Both the position numbers and the translations under genes were made by a program. The notes under the pieces are model-generated. The model was not told where the DNA came from. It searched no databases and worked only from the letters and a program-made list of their open reading frames with translations. From CBDFMG01 sp965221205 [NCBI: bacterium] (GTDB lineage: Bacteria > SM23-31), in contig OZ244870.1 of the NCBI GenBank assembly GCA_965221205.1, positions 2,356,001-2,420,000 of the forward strand: 64,000 bases of DNA, read 5' to 3'. Shown in pieces: positions 46,583-56,100 of the stretch; positions within the stretch are counted from its first letter, which is position 1, and each line of letters starts with the position of its first letter.

Positions 46583-48781
46583 CTATTTTCCTCTTCTATT
46601 TTGAACATAACTGTGTGTTTTACATTCTGATGTTGGTTGGTGTTGAGTGTTGAATATTTCCTGAACTTTAACCGGACAGTACCTGCTTGCAAGATCTTTT
46701 GTTTCATCACATATCTTTAAACGGATTACCCCAGGAGGCATCTCAAAATCAACAACTGGTAAATTAAGTGTATCGTGAGCAGCAGCCATAAATTTTGACC
46801 AGATCGGTAGCGCCGCAACTGCGCCTGACTGACTGTTTCCGAGCGTAAATGCCGGATTGTCGAGCCCCACCCATGTACCTGCAATTATCTGTTTGCTGTA
46901 TCCGACAAACCACGCATCCGTATGGTCATTTGTCGTACCAGTTTTTCCCCCGGCAGGGTGATTAAATCCATATACAGTATGCGAATTTCTTCCGGTACCA
47001 CTCCGCACAACACTTCTCATGAGATCGGTAACAATATATGCAGTTTCTTCACTAAGAACTTCCTGTTTGACAGGTTGAGTGTTTGAATATATTTCACTAC
47101 CGAATCTATCCTCAATACGTTGAATGTAAACAGGATCGACTTTGATACCCTTATTGGGAAAAGCGCTGTATGCGGAAACGATTTCTATTGGATACACTTC
47201 AGATACGCCGAGCGCAATAGCATCAACTTCATCTATGTACGATGTAAGCCCCATTTTTTTTGCTACTAACACTACCTCACGCGGCGGAATAATTTGCTGG
47301 ATTAATCGAACAGTTATGAGGTTCAATGATCTTCTTATACCTTCACGTAACGTTGTAAGTCCGCCAATTGAGTTATCGTAATTTGAAGGACTCCAGCGTG
47401 TTCCATCATCCATCATGACTGTTATCGGCTGGTTAAGAAGTTGATGCGTAACGGGATATCCATTATCAACAGCAACAGCGTAGACAATTGGCTTAAAAAC
47501 AGAACCAGGCTGCCGGAGCGCTTGGGTCGCACGGTTGAATTTTGATTCAGCAAAATTACGACCGCCAACCATTGCGATAACATGACCGTTTTCGAGATCC
47601 ATTGCTACAAAGGCTGCCTGTATAATATTTTCTTTACGAGAGACGGAATCCATATAAGCTTCATCCCGAATGAGTTCAGGAATTTTCACGAGATCAATTT
47701 CATTAGTGTAACTTAATTTTTTAAGAAGTTCTGTCCGAGCTTTAGGATTGCGCATTCTGCTATCGGCAATCCGCTGCTGGAGTTCCAATTGTTCTGCAAT
47801 CGCTTTTTCTGCAATTGCCTGTGTCCGAGTATCTATTGTTGTGTAAACTTTCAAGCCATCTCTGTACATATCGAAGTTATATGTTTTCTGCATTTCTTCA
47901 AGATTTTGGCGGGCAAGTTCAGAAAAATATGGCGCGATACCATACGATTCAGGCTCTATGGCACGTAATTTTGCAACAGTTAGCAACGGTTCTTGACGAC
48001 CGTTATCGTATTGGATGCGGTCTATATAACCATGCCGGAGCATGTTATAAAGAACAAGATTCCGCCGATTACGAGATCGTTCAGGATGAAGTATTGGAGA
48101 GTAGCGAGTTGGAGCATTAATCTGAGCTATGAGCTGTGCACTCTGTACAAGAGTCAGATTTTCAACTACTGTATCAAAAAAAATATCAGCTGCTTGATGT
48201 ACACCGTATGCGCCATGACCGAAATAACTGTTATTGAGATACATCTCAAGTATTTCATTTTTCGAATACTGTTTTTCGATCTGAACTGCAGTAATTATCT
48301 CTCTCAGCTTTCTTGCTATTTCTTTACGGGGACTCAGGTACAGCCCACGCGCAATCTGCATCGTAATTGTACTAAATCCCTCTGCATATCTGAGCGATTT
48401 TACAACCTGAATTACGGCACTAAAAAAGCGGTACGAGTCGACACCCCAATGTTGAAAAAATCGGTGATCTTCTGTAGCTATTGTAGCGTTAATCATATTA
48501 TGCGGAATTCTGCTCAATGGTATTAATACACGCTTTTGCTTTGCCAGCTCTGTAATTACAACTCCGTCAGCTGATATAATCTGTGACGTTAAATAAGGTT
48601 CAAATGTTTGTAAATCCTTAAGTGAAGGAAGGCCGCTAAGTAGATATCGAAAATATAATCCCGAACCAATGACAAACAATAATATTGCTATGAAACTGAT
48701 AACATATTTGTGAGCGGAACTCAATCTTTTTTTCACGTTTTTTTGCATACGTTCGTCAATACTTTTTTTCTTTAAGACCAA
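46583..48781 (-). CDS. class A penicillin-binding protein 1A
   Basis: A bifunctional peptidoglycan synthase of about 720-732 residues: cytosolic basic segment, one membrane helix (about 27-48), glycosyltransferase family 51 domain with ATEDHRFFQHWGVD (catalytic Glu) and MYLNNSYFGHGAYGV, and a transpeptidase domain with SxxK in PGSVFKPIVYA, SLN in RRSLNLITVR and KTGTTNDHTDAWFVGY. The C-terminus continues past the transpeptidase with a Cys-containing extension (RLKICDETKDLASRYCPVK). The start is either the TTG at 48781 or the ATG at 48748; neither has a strong ribosome binding site. Convergent with the phosphomutase gene. Confidence 0.94.
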   Translation of the reverse strand: MVLKKKSIDERMQKNVKKRLSSAHKYVISFIAILLFVIGSGLYFRYLLSGLPSLKDLQTFEPYLTSQIISADGVVITELAKQKRVLIPLSRIPHNMINATIATEDHRFFQHWGVDSYRFFSAVIQVVKSLRYAEGFSTITMQIARGLYLSPRKEIARKLREIITAVQIEKQYSKNEILEMYLNNSYFGHGAYGVHQAADIFFDTVVENLTLVQSAQLIAQINAPTRYSPILHPERSRNRRNLVLYNMLRHGYIDRIQYDNGRQEPLLTVAKLRAIEPESYGIAPYFSELARQNLEEMQKTYNFDMYRDGLKVYTTIDTRTQAIAEKAIAEQLELQQRIADSRMRNPKARTELLKKLSYTNEIDLVKIPELIRDEAYMDSVSRKENIIQAAFVAMDLENGHVIAMVGGRNFAESKFNRATQALRQPGSVFKPIVYAVAVDNGYPVTHQLLNQPITVMMDDGTRWSPSNYDNSIGGLTTLREGIRRSLNLITVRLIQQIIPPREVVLVAKKMGLTSYIDEVDAIALGVSEVYPIEIVSAYSAFPNKGIKVDPVYIQRIEDRFGSEIYSNTQPVKQEVLSEETAYIVTDLMRSVVRSGTGRNSHTVYGFNHPAGGKTGTTNDHTDAWFVGYSKQIIAGTWVGLDNPAFTLGNSQSGAVAALPIWSKFMAAAHDTLNLPVVDFEMPPGVIRLKICDETKDLASRYCPVKVQEIFNTQHQPTSECKTHSYVQNRRGK

Positions 48782-49032
48782 TACCTAATTACTGTTCGTA
48801 ATATCCATACTTAAATCGTGCATTGATTTTTGGGGGAAACCTGTTAAATGAATAAAGAATGGCAATCATAGAGAATTAATGGAAAATATTTCAAATTATC
48901 AATCGATTAAATAAGTAAAAGAGATACATTCAAGATAACATATACACTCTTTCGTGATATATATACTGTTAAAACGAAAGATAATTCACTATATTAAACA
49001 TAATTATTCATTAATAGTTTCAATAGTATCGT

Positions 49033-49236
49033 ATGCCCGGAAATATAAATATAATACCGAGACTGGTTCCGAGAATAGACCTTTCATCGGTCAGGCTACA
49101 AAAGCTCGGAGCTATACGAGGCACTATTTCTATGCGTGCTGTCATACCAGATAAATTGAAAGCCGGTGGAAGTGTCCGAAGAGAATTTAAAGCGGAAATT
49201 ACTCCAGAAGGAGCGGCTGTAGACCTATCCGTTTGA
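49033..49236 (+). CDS. small hypothetical ORF in a 615-base gap
   Basis: A 67-codon frame (MPGNINIIPRLVPRIDLSSV..., ending AAVDLSV) between the divergent PBP1A and YugP-type genes. Composition is protein-like but no family, signal or convincing ribosome binding site is evident. It may be a small gene or a relic. The rest of 48782-49396 shows nothing identifiable. Confidence 0.25.
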   Translation: MPGNINIIPRLVPRIDLSSVRLQKLGAIRGTISMRAVIPDKLKAGGSVRREFKAEITPEGAAVDLSV

Positions 49237-49396
49237 AGTTATTGGCAAATTAATGCTTAATCAGAGATATAAACAGCTGAAATCGTTGATTTGAACGGAA
49301 CTTTTATCGTCCGGCCTTAGTAGATTTTACAGATAACAGATATATTGAACAAAATCCTGTTCGTTATTGTAGTAATTATAAACGGAGGAAGTATTT

Positions 49397-50086
49397 ATGC
49401 CCTTTTTCTTTTTCGATCCGACAATGATTTTTCTGATACCTGGAATACTCTTTAGCTTGTATGCTAGCTCAAAAGTGCGTTCAACGTACAATAAATTCAA
49501 ACAGGTTCCTTCGCGCAGGGGCATTACAGGTAAAGAGGTTGCTCGTTTAATTCTTCAGAATAATGGTATTAACGATGTGGAAATTGAACGGACAGACAGA
49601 ATGTTAAGTGATCATTATGATCCGAGAACCAAGACGCTTCGGCTATCACCCGAAAATTACGAAGGTAAATCACTTGCAGCTGCCGGTGTTTCTGCTCACG
49701 AAGTAGGCCATGCAATACAGCATGCTCAGGAGTATGGGCCCTTGAACATAAGGACTGCACTTGTTCCGGTCAGCAGGTTCGGTTCATGGCTGGCTATGCC
49801 ACTGGTGATAATCGGCATGCTGTTTTCACATCCAATGCTCATCGATTTTGGAATATATTTATTTAGTGCTGTAGTGTTTTTTACTCTAGTTACTCTTCCG
49901 GTTGAGTTTAATGCAAGTTCTCGGGCTCTTGTATCTATAGAAGGATTCGCTATTCTCGACAAAGATGAAACAGAAGGCGCTCGAAAGGTATTGAACGCAG
50001 CTGCACTTACGTATGTAGCGGCAGCGGCAGTTGCAGTATTGCAGCTATTGAGATTGATACTCATCAGAGGATATATGGATCGTTGA
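49397..50086 (+). CDS. YugP-type zinc-dependent membrane metallopeptidase
   Basis: A 229-residue membrane protein of the neutral zinc metallopeptidase-2 (YugP) family. One N-terminal membrane helix is followed by a cytosolic-type catalytic segment with the zincin motif AAGVSAHEVGHAIQHAQ (HExxH, about residues 101-105), two central helices (about 130-172), and a C-terminal helix after LPVEFNASSRAL, whose Glu may be the third ligand region. GGAGGAAG lies just upstream of the ATG. Substrate unknown. It is followed closely by the DUF1844 gene and htrA, forming an apparent protein-quality cluster. Confidence 0.88.
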   Translation: MPFFFFDPTMIFLIPGILFSLYASSKVRSTYNKFKQVPSRRGITGKEVARLILQNNGINDVEIERTDRMLSDHYDPRTKTLRLSPENYEGKSLAAAGVSAHEVGHAIQHAQEYGPLNIRTALVPVSRFGSWLAMPLVIIGMLFSHPMLIDFGIYLFSAVVFFTLVTLPVEFNASSRALVSIEGFAILDKDETEGARKVLNAAALTYVAAAAVAVLQLLRLILIRGYMDR

Positions 50087-50108
50087 CAAATGATTGAGGA
50101 GGACTGCT

Positions 50109-50495
50109 ATGACAAATGAATCCGGATTGAGCACAGACGACCTGTTCAGGTCTCTTATATTGAATTTTCAAGTAACCGCTATGATCGGTATGGGGAAAAT
50201 GATGAATCCGGTTGCACAAAAAATCGAACGCAATTTGTATGAAGCACAAAAAGCTATCGATATGCTTGGAATGCTGGCAGAAAAAACAAAAGGGAATCTC
50301 TCCGACGAAGAAGATAGGATGTTGCAACAAACGTTGACCGATTTGCGGCTGAATTTTATTGCAGAGAGAGATAAACCTGAACCTGAGGAAACATCGGAAA
50401 CAACCGAATTAACCTCTGAAGAGACTGAAAATCAGCCTTCTGATGATGCTCAAAGTAAAGACACCGATATTGAAACTGAAAGTAACGAAAAATAA
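50109..50495 (+). CDS. DUF1844 protein
   Basis: A 128-residue protein. The first 80 residues match DUF1844: LFRSLILNFQVTAMIGMGKM, then ERNLYEAQKAIDMLGMLAEK and LSDEEDRMLQQTLTDLRLNF. The remainder is a disordered, Glu/Thr-rich tail. The family is conserved near translation- or quality-control genes in several phyla but has no known function. GAGGAGG gives an optimal ribosome binding site for the ATG at 50109. It lies 23 bases after the protease gene and 40 bases before htrA, so all three are probably one operon. Confidence 0.85.
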   Translation: MTNESGLSTDDLFRSLILNFQVTAMIGMGKMMNPVAQKIERNLYEAQKAIDMLGMLAEKTKGNLSDEEDRMLQQTLTDLRLNFIAERDKPEPEETSETTELTSEETENQPSDDAQSKDTDIETESNEK

Positions 50496-50535
50496 AAGAA
50501 CCAAAAAATTCAATTATTTTTGGAGGTATTTTAGT

Positions 50536-51999
50536 ATGGTGTATAAGCTTCAAATACATAAAAAATTGTTTGTAATTGCGCAATTGTTTTTATTGTTGAA
50601 TGTTGTATCCATAGATTTCGCATATTCTTATCAGAGTGATGTCAGGCAATTAAAAGCATTCAGCAATGCGTTTGTTGAGGTTGCAAAAGAAGTTACTCCG
50701 GCTGTGGTAAGTATCACCGCTACAAAAAATATATCGCTTTCTCAAATGCATGAGAGGAGAGAAAGCGGTGAGCTTGATGACTTTTTCCGTCGGTTTTTCC
50801 CTCAGGATGATGAGTTCAGCCAACAGGGTCTTGGATCAGGCGTGCTCATTGATAAGGCAGGTTATATCTTAACAAACAACCATGTCATTCAAGATGCATC
50901 GAAATTGGAAGTGAGACTCCTTGATAAAAGGAGATTTGATGCGGAAATTGTCGGAGCAGATCCGTTAACTGATGTCGCTCTCATCAAAATTGAAGGAGAA
51001 AATCTTCCGTATGCAAGGCTTGGAAATTCTGAACAAGTGCAAATTGGTGAATGGGTAATGGCTATTGGTACTCCATTTGGAGAAATGCTCAATTCTACAG
51101 TCACTGCAGGCATTGTCAGTGCCATCGGAAGAAATCTCGGAATAATAAATAGGCGGGATACGAATAGTTCTTATAAGATTGAGGATTTTATTCAGACTGA
51201 TGCTGCAATCAATCCAGGTAACAGCGGCGGTCCACTTATCAATCTTGATGGGGAAGTTATCGGTATTAATACCGCGATTCTATCAAACACAGGATCATAT
51301 CAAGGATATGGATTTGCTATACCTATTAACCTGGCAAAGAATATCACTAATGATCTTCGTGTTTTTGGGACAGTGAAACGGGGGATTATTGGGATATCTT
51401 TTCAGGAGATTCAAGACCAAAATGAGATGGAAAGATATCAACTCGATAATCCATATGGTTTGGTCATAAGAGATTTCACTCTGGGTGAAGATTCACCGGG
51501 TAAACGTGCTGGTTTACAAAAAGATGATGTTATTATTGCCGTTAATGACAATCCGATTGCAAGAAGCGGCCAACTACAAACGATCGTAGCAAGTAAAAAA
51601 CCGGGTGACAAGATTAAGCTTACTTACATTAGGGGTGGCAAAGTCAATAATGTTGTTGTTACTCTTGGTGATATGCCTTCGGCTCCAGCACCAGTCCTTG
51701 TTTCAGGTCGGCTCAGCTTTCCGGAAATTGGGTTAGGAGTCAGTGAATCGCCACAAACTCAAGAACGAATCAGTGATGAACCGAATGGAGTTGTTGTAAC
51801 ACGGGTATTGAGAAATAGTGTTGCTTTTAATAATGACATAAAACTTGGTGATATTATTTATAAAATTGAAAAAACAGAAATACATGGGATGTCAGATTTT
51901 ACAGAATCAGTAGAACAGTACAGAAATCAGTCTTCAATTGTCCTCTACATTCGAAATAATGAAGGTCATCAACTCATTAATCTTCGCATTGATCAATAA
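50536..51999 (+). CDS. htrA: HtrA/DegP-family periplasmic serine protease
   Basis: A 487-residue protein with signal peptide (about 1-32), trypsin-like protease domain and two PDZ domains. The triad is visible: His in ILTNNHVIQDASK, Asp in ADPLTDVALIKIEG and Ser in AAINPGNSGGPLINLDGEV. PDZ1 begins around RGIIGISFQEIQDQ and PDZ2 around LGVSESPQTQERI. It degrades or refolds damaged envelope proteins. TGGAGG upstream fixes the start at 50536; an earlier in-frame ATG would read back into the DUF1844 gene without support. It is the third gene after a membrane metallopeptidase and DUF1844. Confidence 0.95.
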   Translation: MVYKLQIHKKLFVIAQLFLLLNVVSIDFAYSYQSDVRQLKAFSNAFVEVAKEVTPAVVSITATKNISLSQMHERRESGELDDFFRRFFPQDDEFSQQGLGSGVLIDKAGYILTNNHVIQDASKLEVRLLDKRRFDAEIVGADPLTDVALIKIEGENLPYARLGNSEQVQIGEWVMAIGTPFGEMLNSTVTAGIVSAIGRNLGIINRRDTNSSYKIEDFIQTDAAINPGNSGGPLINLDGEVIGINTAILSNTGSYQGYGFAIPINLAKNITNDLRVFGTVKRGIIGISFQEIQDQNEMERYQLDNPYGLVIRDFTLGEDSPGKRAGLQKDDVIIAVNDNPIARSGQLQTIVASKKPGDKIKLTYIRGGKVNNVVVTLGDMPSAPAPVLVSGRLSFPEIGLGVSESPQTQERISDEPNGVVVTRVLRNSVAFNNDIKLGDIIYKIEKTEIHGMSDFTESVEQYRNQSSIVLYIRNNEGHQLINLRIDQ

Positions 52000-52020
52000 A
52001 GAAGAGATGAACTGTAATAG

Positions 52021-52672
52021 GTGAAAAAAAAGCAAAGTCTTTAGTTGAAACATTCGAAGCCGACGAATACATCTGTAAAGAAGGTGACAGTGGTTATGAT
52101 ATGTATATCATTCGTTCCGAGGAGATAGAAGTCCTCAAAGAAATGAGGGACTGAAAAATGAAGGTGGCCACTCTCAGTCCGAAAGATTTTTTTGGGGAGA
52201 TGGCCCTGTTCGGAGACAATAAACGGACTGCTGCAGTTCGTGCTTCTGTAAAGTCGGAAGTGATTTTTGTGACCAAGAAGACGCTTATTACTCAGTTTAA
52301 TAAGATCCCGGAATGGCTTGTGACGATGATCAATACCATTGCAAAAAATGTATTCATTATATGAGTGAAATGTCCGGCACACCGCCAAAGAAAGGAACGG
52401 TCATTCCCGTTGATGTTTTAAGAGATGAAATTAAATATACCGTCGGAATTGATTTCGATGAAGTTGATGTATGGCTCAAGAGATTTAATTTGGTGAATTT
52501 TGTTAGTATAAAAGGGGGAACCGGAATGCTTGAAATTCCCGATCTGGAGCGTATCCGGTTTTATGGTGACTATCTTCTACCCAAGTCAAGGGAAGGCAGA
52601 GATATGAAATTTGATTTTGATACCGATACATTGAAATCGTTTGAGAGAATATTTAAACTCATGGCTCGGTAA
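52021..52672 (+). pseudogene. cyclic-nucleotide-binding-domain protein, broken in three frames
   Basis: Three successive frames reconstruct one protein. The first has VETFEADEYICKEGDSGYDM and YIIRSEEIEVLKEMRD before a TGA near 52154. The second has LSPKDFFGEMALFGDNKRTA and ends TIAKNVFII. The third has MSEMSGTPPKKGTVIPVDVL, EIKYTVGIDFDEVDVWLKRF and a C-terminal IPDLERIRFYGDYLL region. The start is also unclear, with a run of eight A residues after a GTG at 52021. The cNMP domain is a close paralogue of the intact protein at 39645-40001, but with an extra C-terminal domain of about 100 residues that I do not recognise. At least two indels make it non-functional as written. Confidence 0.7.
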
Positions 52673-52714
52673 TGATCAACACCCATTAAGAGTAAACTAT
52701 AATCTTGATTACAA

Positions 52715-52743
52715 TTGACACAAGAATTTTGCTTGAATATTTG
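52715..52743 (+). promoter_or_regulatory. sigma70-type promoter of the riboflavin operon
   Basis: TTGACA (52715-52720) is followed after 17 bases by TATTTG (52738-52743), about 45 bases before the FMN aptamer. The -35 box is perfect and the -10 box weak. Confidence 0.5.
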
Positions 52744-52787
52744 TGCATAAATTAGTACCTTTCTTACAAATTTTATTATTTATGTAT

Positions 52788-52904
52788 CTATCTTCGGGGC
52801 CGGGTGAAATTCCCGACCGGCGGTTACAGCCCGCGAGTTGCACCTGCAGCAGGAATCGGTGAAATTCCGATGCCGACGGTTACAGTCCGGATGGGAGAAG
52901 ATAG
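52788..52904 (+). promoter_or_regulatory. FMN riboswitch (RFN element)
   Basis: All conserved RFN blocks are present: GGGTGAAATTCCCGACCGGC, GGTTACAGCCCGCGAG, GCAGGAATCGGTGAAATTCC, GCCGACGGTTACAGTCC and GGATGGGAGAAGA. The closing P1 stem is CTATCTTC (52788-52795) with GAAGATAG (52897-52904). It sits directly before ribD and should repress the riboflavin genes when FMN is high. Confidence 0.97.
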
Positions 52905-52936
52905 AGCAGGTAAGGTGTATTGTATACCTGACATGC

Positions 52937-52964
52937 CCCGAAGTATAGCTGCTTCGGGTTTTTT
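52937..52964 (+). terminator. intrinsic terminator of the FMN riboswitch
   Basis: CCCGAAG (52937-52943) pairs with CTTCGGG (52952-52958), followed by six T residues, immediately ahead of the ribD start. An alternative upstream hairpin (CAGGTA/TACCTG) overlaps this region. This supports transcription attenuation by FMN. Confidence 0.85.
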
Positions 52965-52968
52965 GTTT

Positions 52969-54060
52969 ATGGGTGATCATGACTATATGCAGCGTGTGCT
53001 GAAGCTTGCACGAAAAGGAGTTGGAAAAGTTAGTCCGAATCCATTAGTCGGGTCTATTATTGTTAGCAACGATGTCGTAGTAGGCTCCGGGTATCATAAG
53101 GAATTCGGCGGCAGTCACGCTGAAATAAATGCTTTGAGAAATGCCGGTTCAGAAGCAATTGGCGGAACACTTTATAGCAATTTAGAACCGTGTTCACATA
53201 CTGGTAAGACACCTCCTTGTGTTGGAGCGATTATTAATGGAGGTATCAAGCGGGTTGTAATCGGAATGAAAGATCCAAATCCCAAGGTAAATGGTAAAGG
53301 CATTGTAATGTTGCAGAGCAATTCTATTGAAGTTACAACAGGTGTATCGGTTGATGAATGTGAAGCGTTGAATGTTGCTTTTATTAAATATATTACAACA
53401 GGTCTACCATATGTTACAATCAAAATAGCCCAGACACTCGATGGAAAAATTTCCCGAAAACAAAATGTCCGAACTCAAATATCGTCGGATAAAGCATTGC
53501 ACTATGTTCACACATTAAGAGCGGAACACGATGCGGTTATAATCGGAAAAGATACGGCACAAATTGACAATCCCTTACTGACAACACAATTTGCCCGAGG
53601 TAAAACACCGATACGAGTTATTCTGGATACTCATTTGGAATGTCCGGAGTCATTGAGTATGTTTGGTACGCTTAATTCCGGAAAGATTATTATAGCAACT
53701 GCATCACAAGACCGGGAACGCATTCAGTTTTTTGAAAGAATGGGTGTAGAAATTCTTTGCATTAAAAAAAACAATACCGGCATGGTGAATATTCAGGAAT
53801 TACTTACAATGCTTGGTAAACGCTCTATAAGTTCCGTTCTTGTAGAAGGGGGAGCTCATGTTTTTACGAGTTTTCTATACGATCGTTTGGCTGATTCAGT
53901 CAAAATCGTAATTTCCCCTCTAATATTTGGCAGCGGTATAAACGGATTGTCGAATTTTACCGTAAACGGAGACTATATAAAACTCAGCAATATCACAAAA
54001 AAGATGTTAGGTGATGATATTTTACTGTCAGGAACACCAGTTTATTTGAGGAATCAATAG
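52969..54060 (+). CDS. ribD: bifunctional riboflavin deaminase/reductase
   Basis: A 363-residue two-domain enzyme. The N-terminal deaminase has LKLARKGVGKVSPNPLVGSI, the zinc ligands in GGSHAEINAL and SNLEPCSHTGKTPPC; the C-terminal reductase starts near residue 150 (YVTIKIAQTLDGKISRK) and has LVEGGAHVFTSFLY. It converts the pyrimidinone product of GTP cyclohydrolase II to ribityl-aminouracil phosphate precursor. The start is placed at the ATG at 52969 just after the terminator T-run; ATG 52987 with GGTGAT upstream is the alternative. A longer reading from 52804 would translate the riboswitch and is rejected. Confidence 0.93.
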   Translation: MGDHDYMQRVLKLARKGVGKVSPNPLVGSIIVSNDVVVGSGYHKEFGGSHAEINALRNAGSEAIGGTLYSNLEPCSHTGKTPPCVGAIINGGIKRVVIGMKDPNPKVNGKGIVMLQSNSIEVTTGVSVDECEALNVAFIKYITTGLPYVTIKIAQTLDGKISRKQNVRTQISSDKALHYVHTLRAEHDAVIIGKDTAQIDNPLLTTQFARGKTPIRVILDTHLECPESLSMFGTLNSGKIIIATASQDRERIQFFERMGVEILCIKKNNTGMVNIQELLTMLGKRSISSVLVEGGAHVFTSFLYDRLADSVKIVISPLIFGSGINGLSNFTVNGDYIKLSNITKKMLGDDILLSGTPVYLRNQ

Positions 54061-54063
54061 ATA

Positions 54064-54696
54064 ATGTTTACGGGAATAATTGAAACAATCGGAATTGTTG
54101 AATCAGTCTCAAATATTACTCACGGTTCGAAATTAGCGATTTCAGTTAAAAACTTTCTCGATGATGTGAAGATTGGAAGCAGTATTGCGGTCAATGGTGT
54201 TTGTTTGACGGTAACTGAAATGAGCAAAAATTCATTTTTGGTAAATGTTATAAATGAGACATTATCTAAATCAACATTGTCGGCAATAAAAAAAGGAGAT
54301 ATGGTTAACCTTGAGAAAGCACTGAGAGTTTCCGACAGGTTTGATGGCCATTTTGTTCAAGGACACATTGACGGAACGGCTGAAATTACACGGTATGAAA
54401 AATCGGGCGGTAATATTATAGTTTCGATACAACTGCCGAAGGAATTTTCGGAAAGTGTTGTCAAAAAAGGTTCAATAGCTATCGACGGAATAAGCTTGAC
54501 AGTGGCTGATGTCAATAAGACAGTTGTGTCGGTCGCTTTGATACCATTAACACTGAAATTAACAACGTTAGGATCAAGAAATGCCGGCGATCGTGTCAAT
54601 ATTGAAACCGACATTATCGGAAAATATGTCGCACATTTTCAAAATAAAACCGGGGAAAGAGATAATCAGGTTTCATTTATGAGTATGTATACATAG
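54064..54696 (+). CDS. ribE: riboflavin synthase alpha subunit
   Basis: A 210-residue protein with two tandem lumazine-binding beta-barrels. Repeat 1 opens MFTGIIETIGIVESV and has GSSIAVNGVCLTVTE; repeat 2 has GHFVQGHIDGTAEI and GSIAIDGISLTVADV. It dismutates two dimethyl-ribityllumazine molecules to riboflavin. Starts 3 bases after ribD. Length is normal for the trimeric enzyme. Second gene under the FMN riboswitch. Confidence 0.95.
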   Translation: MFTGIIETIGIVESVSNITHGSKLAISVKNFLDDVKIGSSIAVNGVCLTVTEMSKNSFLVNVINETLSKSTLSAIKKGDMVNLEKALRVSDRFDGHFVQGHIDGTAEITRYEKSGGNIIVSIQLPKEFSESVVKKGSIAIDGISLTVADVNKTVVSVALIPLTLKLTTLGSRNAGDRVNIETDIIGKYVAHFQNKTGERDNQVSFMSMYT

Positions 54697-54811
54697 TAAA
54701 ATATTATAGAATTTGAAACGGGGTTTTGTCAGTTTTATCCTGAAAATTGGGATTCGATATAACAAACATAAAGTTAAAAGTAAATTATCCGGAGAAAAGT
54801 GAGAAATTTAA

Positions 54812-56047
54812 ATGACAGATTCGAATAAACAGCTTGAAGAACAATTCAATTCGATTGATGATGCAATTAAGGATATTAATGATGGCAAAATTGTCATTGT
54901 TGTCGATGATGAAGATCGCGAGAACGAAGGGGATTTTATCTGTGCGGCAGAAAAAGTGACGCCGGATATCATTAATTATATGGCGAGCCGGGGGAGAGGC
55001 ATTATCTGTCTCGCATTGACGGGAGAGCGTACAGATGAATTGCAGCTTGATTTAATGGTAGACAGGAATACAGCATTACACAATACGCCATTTACTGTGT
55101 CAATTGATGCGAAATACCATGCAACCACAGGAACATCCACCTTTGACAGAGCAAGCACAATCCTTACCGCGATCGATCCTGAATGTAAACCCGATGATCT
55201 AGCACGTCCGGGACATATCTTTCCGCTCTGCTCAAAGCCTGGCGGTGTTTTGCGGAGAGCAGGGCATACTGAAGCAGCAGTTGACCTTGCACGTCTTGCC
55301 GGCTTAGATCCGTCTGGTGTGCTTTGCGAAATTATGGATGAAGATGGATCAATGGCGAGGCTGCCGAGATTATTTGAAATAGCAAAAGAGCTTGATCTGA
55401 AAATTATTTCGATTTCCGACATTATTGAATACAGAAGGCGTAATGAAAAACTGGTAAAGAAAGAGTCGGAAGTAGATTTTCCTTCAATTTTCGGTACATT
55501 CAGATTAGTGCTTTACAAAAATATTAATGATGGAGATTACGTCATTGCCTTGATCAAGGGTGAAGTAAATCCGGATGAGCCTGTTCTTGTGCGTGTTCAT
55601 TCGGAATGCTTGACTGGTGACTCGCTTGGTTCCCTCCGATGTGACTGCGGAAAACAACTTCACCGGGCCTTACGTCAGATAGAAAAAGAAGGTAATGGTC
55701 TCTTGCTTTACATGAGACAGGAAGGCAGAGGTATCGGATTGGCAAGTAAGATTATGGCATATGAGCTGCAGGAAAAAGGTATGGATACTGTCGAAGCAAA
55801 CAAAGAGCTGGGATTCAAGCCCGATTTGCGTGATTATGGTATCGGTGCACAGGTTCTGTATGACCTCAACGTGCGAAAGATCCGTTTAATTACTAATAAT
55901 CCAAGAAAAATTGTCGGGCTTCAGGGATATGGTCTCGAAGTTGTTGACCGGGTGCCAATAGAGATTCCACTGAATGATGTAAATAAAAAGTATCTGAAAA
56001 CCAAACGGGATAAACTTGGTCACTTTATTCTTGGTAAACTGCCATGA
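54812..56047 (+). CDS. ribBA: bifunctional 3,4-DHBP synthase/GTP cyclohydrolase II
   Basis: A 411-residue fusion. The DHBP synthase half has [20 protein letters not shown] and [19 protein letters not shown]; the cyclohydrolase II half has [20 protein letters not shown] (zinc cysteines) and [15 protein letters not shown]. It supplies both precursors of riboflavin, from ribulose 5-phosphate and GTP. A GGAGAAAAG sits upstream of the ATG, somewhat far away. About 115 bases separate it from ribE, without a visible terminator, so it is probably still in the riboswitch-controlled operon. Confidence 0.95.
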   Translation: MTDSNKQLEEQFNSIDDAIKDINDGKIVIVVDDEDRENEGDFICAAEKVTPDIINYMASRGRGIICLALTGERTDELQLDLMVDRNTALHNTPFTVSIDAKYHATTGTSTFDRASTILTAIDPECKPDDLARPGHIFPLCSKPGGVLRRAGHTEAAVDLARLAGLDPSGVLCEIMDEDGSMARLPRLFEIAKELDLKIISISDIIEYRRRNEKLVKKESEVDFPSIFGTFRLVLYKNINDGDYVIALIKGEVNPDEPVLVRVHSECLTGDSLGSLRCDCGKQLHRALRQIEKEGNGLLLYMRQEGRGIGLASKIMAYELQEKGMDTVEANKELGFKPDLRDYGIGAQVLYDLNVRKIRLITNNPRKIVGLQGYGLEVVDRVPIEIPLNDVNKKYLKTKRDKLGHFILGKLP

Positions 56048-56100
56048 GTATTTAATTATAACGTATAAAATATAAAAAATTGATGACATTGGAGGATGCT

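Noticed and set aside
52804-52968. Longer ribD reading from 52804
   Set aside because: It would translate the FMN aptamer and terminator; the family-typical N-terminus begins after 52969.
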